The translations under genes and the position numbers were made by a program. The notes under the pieces are model-generated. The model saw nothing but the letters and a program-made list of their open reading frames with translations, had not been told where the DNA came from and searched no databases. Positions 60,376 through 64,000 of a DNA stretch of 64,000 bases are shown here, piece by piece (position 1 is the first letter of the stretch; each line of letters starts with the position of its first letter). Source of the stretch: Pseudomonas saudimassiliensis (GTDB lineage: Bacteria > Pseudomonadota > Gammaproteobacteria > Pseudomonadales > Pseudomonadaceae); NCBI RefSeq assembly GCF_000939975.1, contig NZ_LK391969.1:776693-840692 (forward strand), given 5' to 3'.

Positions 60376-61170
60376 TCAGGCCTGTTGCGAACTCACCGGC
60401 ACCACTTCGCCAGTCATGTAGCTCGAATAGTCACTGGCCAAGAACATCATCACGTTGGCGACCTCCCAGCACTCTGCCCCCCGCCCATAGGCCTCGCGAC
60501 CTTCCAGCTCCTTGAGCAGCGCCTCGGGGGCGGATTTGCGGAGCATGGGGTGGACGGCCAGCGAGGGCGCCACCGCGTTGATGCGCACGTTGAGCTCGGC
60601 GGCTTCCAGCGCCGAACAGCGGGTCAGGGCCATCACGCCGGCCTTGGCGGCGGCGTAGTGGGCCTGTTCCTTCTGGCCGCGCCAACCCAGCACCGAGGCG
60701 TTGTTGACGATGACGCCGCCCTGCCCACGCGCCTTCATTACCTGCAGCATGTAACGGGTCATGCGCATGGTGCCGTTGAGGGTCACGTCGATGACCTTGT
60801 TCCACTCGGCGTCTTCCATCTCGATCAGCGCCTTGGTGGTGCCCAGCCCGGCGTTGTTGATCAACACATCGATGCCCTGCAGCTTGTCCTCGGCGAAGTC
60901 GATCAACGCCCGCACCTCGGCTTCATCGGTCACGTTGCACAATTTGCCCCAGACCTCAGCCAGGCCCGTGTCCTGCTTGAGCTTTTCAACCGATGCGGCA
61001 AGGCGCCCCTCGTGTACATCGCTGATGACGATGCCGCGGCAGCCTTCCTCGACCGCCTTGAGCGCCGCGGCGCCGCCAATGCCAGCGCCCGCAGCAGCGG
61101 TGATCAATACCGACTTGCCCTTGAGCAGGCCGTGGCCGGATACATATTCAGGATTCTTCAGGTCTTTCAT
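60376..61170 (-). CDS. SDR oxidoreductase, IpdF-like
   Basis: This 264-residue SDR has an unusual coenzyme motif, VLITAAAGAGIGGAAALKAVEEG near residue 20 (AAAGAGIG instead of TGxxxGIG), then NNAGLGTTKALIEM near 107 and catalytic Ser/Tyr/Lys in NNASVLGWRGQKEQAHYAAAKAGVM near 150-172. That AAAGxGIG form and its place beside acyl-CoA dehydrogenases recall mycobacterial IpdF, which oxidises the hydroxyl of 5-OH-HIP-CoA. It starts two bases after the dehydrogenase stop, in the C/D-ring operon. Confidence 0.72.
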   Translation of the reverse strand: MKDLKNPEYVSGHGLLKGKSVLITAAAGAGIGGAAALKAVEEGCRGIVISDVHEGRLAASVEKLKQDTGLAEVWGKLCNVTDEAEVRALIDFAEDKLQGIDVLINNAGLGTTKALIEMEDAEWNKVIDVTLNGTMRMTRYMLQVMKARGQGGVIVNNASVLGWRGQKEQAHYAAAKAGVMALTRCSALEAAELNVRINAVAPSLAVHPMLRKSAPEALLKELEGREAYGRGAECWEVANVMMFLASDYSSYMTGEVVPVSSQQA

Positions 61171-61172
61171 GG

Positions 61173-62354
61173 TTATCTGCCTTTGGCTTCCTTGGGCATG
61201 CCGAGGCCACGCTCGGCAATGATGTTGCGTTGAATCTGGTTGGTGCCGCCGTAGAGGGTGTCCGAGCGGGTGAACAGGAACAGCGACTGCAGCCGGGTCA
61301 GTTCGTAGGGCGCGGCGTCGATGATGTCCGCTTCCGGGCCCAGCACGTCCATGGCCAATGCGCCCAAGTGGCGGTGCCAGCTGGACCAGTGCAGTTTGTA
61401 GACCAGGGCGGAGCTGTCGGGCTGGCCCTGGTCGGTGCCGGAGAGCATGCGCATGGCGTTGTAGCGCATCAGCCGCAGACCGGTGTGGGCCTCGGCGATA
61501 CGCTGGCGCAGGGCCGGGACCCTGGCTGCGCCGTTGGCCTTGGCGATGCGGACGATGTCGTCCAGTTCGTTCTGGAACTGCATCTGCTGGCCGAGGGTGG
61601 AGACGCCGCGCTCGAAGCCCAGCAGCCCCATTGCGACCTTCCAGCCGTCACCCGGCTCGCCGACGATATCCGCGGCGACGGCGTCGTCGAAGAACACCTC
61701 GTTGAATTCGGAGGTGCCAGTCAATTGCTCGATCGGTCGTACGGTGATGCCCGGCTGGTGCATGGACACCAGGAAGAAGCCCAGCCCGCGATGGGCCTGG
61801 GAGTCGGGGTCGGTACGGGCGATGACGAAGCACCAGTCGGACTCGTGGGCCAGGGAGGTCCAGACCTTCTGGCCGTTGATGCGCCATTGCCCGTCCGCGT
61901 GCTGCTGGGCGCGGGTGCGCACATTGGCCAGGTCGGAACCGGCGCCCGGCTCGGAGTAGCCCTGGCACCAGAGCTCGGTGCCGGCGCGGATGCCCGGCAG
62001 GTAGCGCTGTTTCTGGTCTTCGCTGCCGAAGGCGATCAGGGTCGGGCCGGCCAGGCCTTCGCCGATGTGGCCTACACGGCCGGGGCCACCGGCGCGGGCG
62101 TATTCCTCGAAAAAGATCACCTGCTGCTCGATGGAAGCGCCGCGGCCGCCGTATTCCGTTGGCCAGCCGACACAGGTCCAGCCGCCAGCGGCCAGGTGCT
62201 GCTCCCAGCGTTTGCGCTCGGCGGGGAACATATGCTCGTCGCCGGGGCCGCCGCGGAATTTCAGCTGGGCAAATTCGCCGGTGAGGTTATCGCGTAGCCA
62301 GCCGGCGATCTCTTCACGGAAGGCTTCGTCGGCAGCGCTGAAGGTCAGTTTCAT
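61173..62354 (-). CDS. Acyl-CoA dehydrogenase, C/D-ring pair subunit 1
   Basis: This 393-residue acyl-CoA dehydrogenase has GYSEPGAGSDLANVRTRAQQ near residue 130, NGQKVWTSLAHESDW near 158 and the C-terminal DTLYGGTNQIQRNIIAERGLGMPKE. It is of the same subunit type as the protein at 20179-21345 and should form a heteromer with the next gene's product. Mycobacterial relatives FadE30 and FadE31-33 work on HIP-derived CoA esters. The start at 62354 follows GAGGA; the preceding gene ends ten bases upstream. Confidence 0.83.
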   Translation of the reverse strand: MKLTFSAADEAFREEIAGWLRDNLTGEFAQLKFRGGPGDEHMFPAERKRWEQHLAAGGWTCVGWPTEYGGRGASIEQQVIFFEEYARAGGPGRVGHIGEGLAGPTLIAFGSEDQKQRYLPGIRAGTELWCQGYSEPGAGSDLANVRTRAQQHADGQWRINGQKVWTSLAHESDWCFVIARTDPDSQAHRGLGFFLVSMHQPGITVRPIEQLTGTSEFNEVFFDDAVAADIVGEPGDGWKVAMGLLGFERGVSTLGQQMQFQNELDDIVRIAKANGAARVPALRQRIAEAHTGLRLMRYNAMRMLSGTDQGQPDSSALVYKLHWSSWHRHLGALAMDVLGPEADIIDAAPYELTRLQSLFLFTRSDTLYGGTNQIQRNIIAERGLGMPKEAKGR

Positions 62355-62364
62355 GTTGGTTTCC

Positions 62365-63546
62365 TCAATCCAGCAGCAGGCCGGCAATCAGCTCGCGCTG
62401 CGCATCGCCGTTGCCCAGGTAGAGTTCGCTGGCCTTGGCCCGTTTGAAATACAGGTGCACGTCATATTCCCAGGTAAAACCCACGCCGCCATGCAACTGG
62501 ATGGCGCTGCCGGCGTTGAAGAACAGGGTGTCGGAGCAGTAGGCCTTGGCCATGGCGGCGGCTTCGGGCAGCTCTGCAGCCAGCGCCGGGTCACCGTCAG
62601 CGCTCAGGGCTTCCTGGGCGACGCAGGCGGCGTAGTACACCGCCGAGCGCGCCACTTCGCACTTGAGCTGCATGTCTGCAGCCTTGTGCTTGAGCGCCTG
62701 GAAACTGGCGATGGGGCGGCCGAACTGCACCCGCTCCTGCATGTAGGCCACGCTCATGTCCAGGGTCTTCTGGGCGGCGCCCATCTGCTCGGCGGCCAGT
62801 GCCACCTTGGCCAGATCGATCAGCGTGCACAGTGCCGCGCCGCCCTGCCCGGCCTCGCCGAGCAGGGCGCTGCCCGGCACCTGCACGCGGCTGAGTTGCA
62901 GCGCGGCCTGGCGGCGGGTCTGATCCATGGTGGGCAGCCACTGGCGCTGTATGCCCGGCGTGGAGGCCGGTACCGCGAACAGGGAGATGCCGTCGGTGCC
63001 GCTGGTGCCCGGCTGGCGGGCGGCGATGATCAGCAGGTCGGCGGTATGCCCGTCGATGACGTAGCGCAGCTCGCCGTCCAGCTCGAAGCCGTCGGCGCCG
63101 GGCCGCCAGGTGGCGGTCACCGCGTTGCAGTCCCATTGCCCGCCGTGGTGCGCCGCCTGCGGGCCGGTCCAGGCCAGGGTCGCGGTCAGGCTGCCATCGA
63201 CGATGGCTGGCAGGTATTGCTGCTTCTGCTCGTCGTTGCCCGCCACCAGCAAACTGCTGACACCCAGGCAGACGGTGCTGAAGAAGGGCGAGCACAGGAG
63301 TACCCGGCCCATCTGTTCCAGCACCGCGCAGAGTTCGACATAGCCCAGGCCCATGCCGCCGTACTGCTCCGGCACGCTGATCGCCTGGAAGCACAGTTCC
63401 TGGCAGATGCGTTGCCAGAGTTCCGGGTCAAATCCCGCTTCGGTGGCCATGGCCTGGCGCACCGCGGCCGGGGTGGACACGTCCTCCAGGAAGGCCCGGG
63501 CGGTGTCGCGGATCATCTGCTGCTCTTCGGTGAAACGGAATTCCAT
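62365..63546 (-). CDS. Acyl-CoA dehydrogenase, C/D-ring pair subunit 2
   Basis: This 393-residue protein has the acyl-CoA dehydrogenase fold with the C-terminal IQLHGGVGFTWEYDVHLYFKRAKA motif near residue 348 and no GGTNxIQR element. It is thus the complementary subunit type, paralleling the 22939-24075 protein. The pair with subunit 1 would form an alpha2beta2 enzyme. GGAGG lies before the ATG. It is followed by subunit 1 and preceded by an SDR, 15 bases apart. Confidence 0.82.
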   Translation of the reverse strand: MEFRFTEEQQMIRDTARAFLEDVSTPAAVRQAMATEAGFDPELWQRICQELCFQAISVPEQYGGMGLGYVELCAVLEQMGRVLLCSPFFSTVCLGVSSLLVAGNDEQKQQYLPAIVDGSLTATLAWTGPQAAHHGGQWDCNAVTATWRPGADGFELDGELRYVIDGHTADLLIIAARQPGTSGTDGISLFAVPASTPGIQRQWLPTMDQTRRQAALQLSRVQVPGSALLGEAGQGGAALCTLIDLAKVALAAEQMGAAQKTLDMSVAYMQERVQFGRPIASFQALKHKAADMQLKCEVARSAVYYAACVAQEALSADGDPALAAELPEAAAMAKAYCSDTLFFNAGSAIQLHGGVGFTWEYDVHLYFKRAKASELYLGNGDAQRELIAGLLLD

Positions 63547-63561
63547 GGCGATTCCTCCGAA

Positions 63562-64000
63562 TCAGGCGCCGTATACCGGCTGCGCTGGAATCTCGGCCGC
63601 CAGCAGGGCCTGCATGGCCTCGCCCACTTCGGCGGGCAGCCAGCGGGCGCCCTTGTCCACGCCCTGGGTAGTACGCCAGCCATCGGCGATGGAGATCTTG
63701 CCGCCTTCGGATTCGAATACCCGACCGGTGATGTGGGCCGCCTCGGCGCTGGCCAGCCAGGCCAGCAGCGAGCTGACGTTTTCCGGGGCCCAGTAGTCGA
63801 AGCTGCCGTCGTCCGGTTTGGCCATGCGGGTCGCCATGGATTCGACCGCGGTGGTCATACCGGTGCGGGCCGCCGGGGCCACGGCGTTGGCGGTGATACC
63901 GTAGCGGCGCAGCTCGGCGGCCTGGTTGAGGGTCAGCGCGGCGATGCCGGCCTTGGCGGCGGCGTAGTTGGACTGGCCGATGGAACCCTGCAGGCCGGCG
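63562..64000 (-). CDS. SDR oxidoreductase (partial, Hsd4-like), cut by the window edge
   Basis: The C-terminal 146 residues are visible; the N-terminal coenzyme-binding half lies beyond the right edge. The reading frame is open to 64000 and shows the catalytic SIGQSNYAAAKAGIAALT, followed by NAVAPAARTGMTT and a long C-terminal extension after residue 60 of the visible part. This arrangement (QSNYAAAK...APAARTxMT) is typical of the 17beta-HSD4/Hsd4A-like group linked to steroid and fatty acyl-CoA breakdown. It is the first visible gene of the leftward C/D-ring operon, whose promoter is outside the window. Confidence 0.75.
   Translation of the reverse strand, partial: AGLQGSIGQSNYAAAKAGIAALTLNQAAELRRYGITANAVAPAARTGMTTAVESMATRMAKPDDGSFDYWAPENVSSLLAWLASAEAAHITGRVFESEGGKISIADGWRTTQGVDKGARWLPAEVGEAMQALLAAEIPAQPVYGA

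Overview
The window looks like a chromosomal piece of a Pseudomonadaceae gammaproteobacterium (Pseudomonas or Halopseudomonas type). GC is high, Shine-Dalgarno sites are strong, and the order erdR-dgkA ... recX-recA-pncC / mutS-fdxA is the familiar Pseudomonas core block. I see no integrase, transposase, phage gene or CRISPR array.

Positions 1-20124 are mostly core genome. They hold a folate-independent methionine synthase pair (mesX-mesD) behind a perfect MetR-type box, a small globin, tRNA-Ser(GGA), a crotonase followed by a membrane hydrolase, an AI-2E family permease, an MFS exporter and azlCD. Next come a very large transporter-like sensor kinase (mxtR/crbS type) next to its presumed partner erdR with dgkA, an EamA permease, a small secreted protein, recX, recA with a LexA box, pncC, mutS, and fdxA behind a near-perfect Fur box.

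From about 20.1 kb to the right edge the window is a steroid-degradation island. (i) 20179-26837 holds a five-gene side-chain module equivalent to the mycobacterial igr operon (two acyl-CoA dehydrogenase subunits, two hotdog hydratase subunits, an Ltp2-like aldolase) plus an SDR and an enoyl-CoA hydratase. (ii) 26909-36445 is a leftward operon: hsaA, kstD, a 3beta/17beta-HSD-like SDR, kshB, an acyl-CoA ligase, and the envelope pair DUF1302/DUF1329. (iii) 36693-44378 is an aldehyde dehydrogenase divergent from hsaB-SDR-hsaE-hsaG-hsaF-MFS. (iv) 44393-50542 holds hsdA (3alpha-HSD), a Tat-signal amidase, an EthD-domain protein, a periplasmic Cache protein, kshA and an SDR. (v) 50654-57988 holds three related LuxR-type regulators, an RND/MMPL transporter and a BNR-repeat protein. 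(vi) 58245-64000 holds a thiolase, a MaoC protein, two SDRs and a second acyl-CoA dehydrogenase pair, probably for C/D-ring breakdown. Together they would dehydrogenate and 9alpha-hydroxylate the nucleus, open rings A/B, shorten the side chain and send the products to acetyl- and propionyl-CoA. The ring-A extradiol dioxygenase (hsaC) and the following C-C hydrolase (hsaD) are not here.

The most interesting result is regulatory. An 18-bp imperfect palindrome, in gene orientation close to TAGTCYGNNNRGACGATG, lies upstream of nearly every steroid transcription unit. At four promoters a -10-like hexamer starts exactly 29.5 bp from its centre, which fits activator binding at about -42. The three LuxR proteins have almost identical DNA-binding helices but diverged sensor halves, so they are natural candidates to read this one operator. 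A second novelty is a pair of palindromic elements at 60002-60329 that share a 53-bp core but have unrelated, perfectly self-complementary 23-bp arms.
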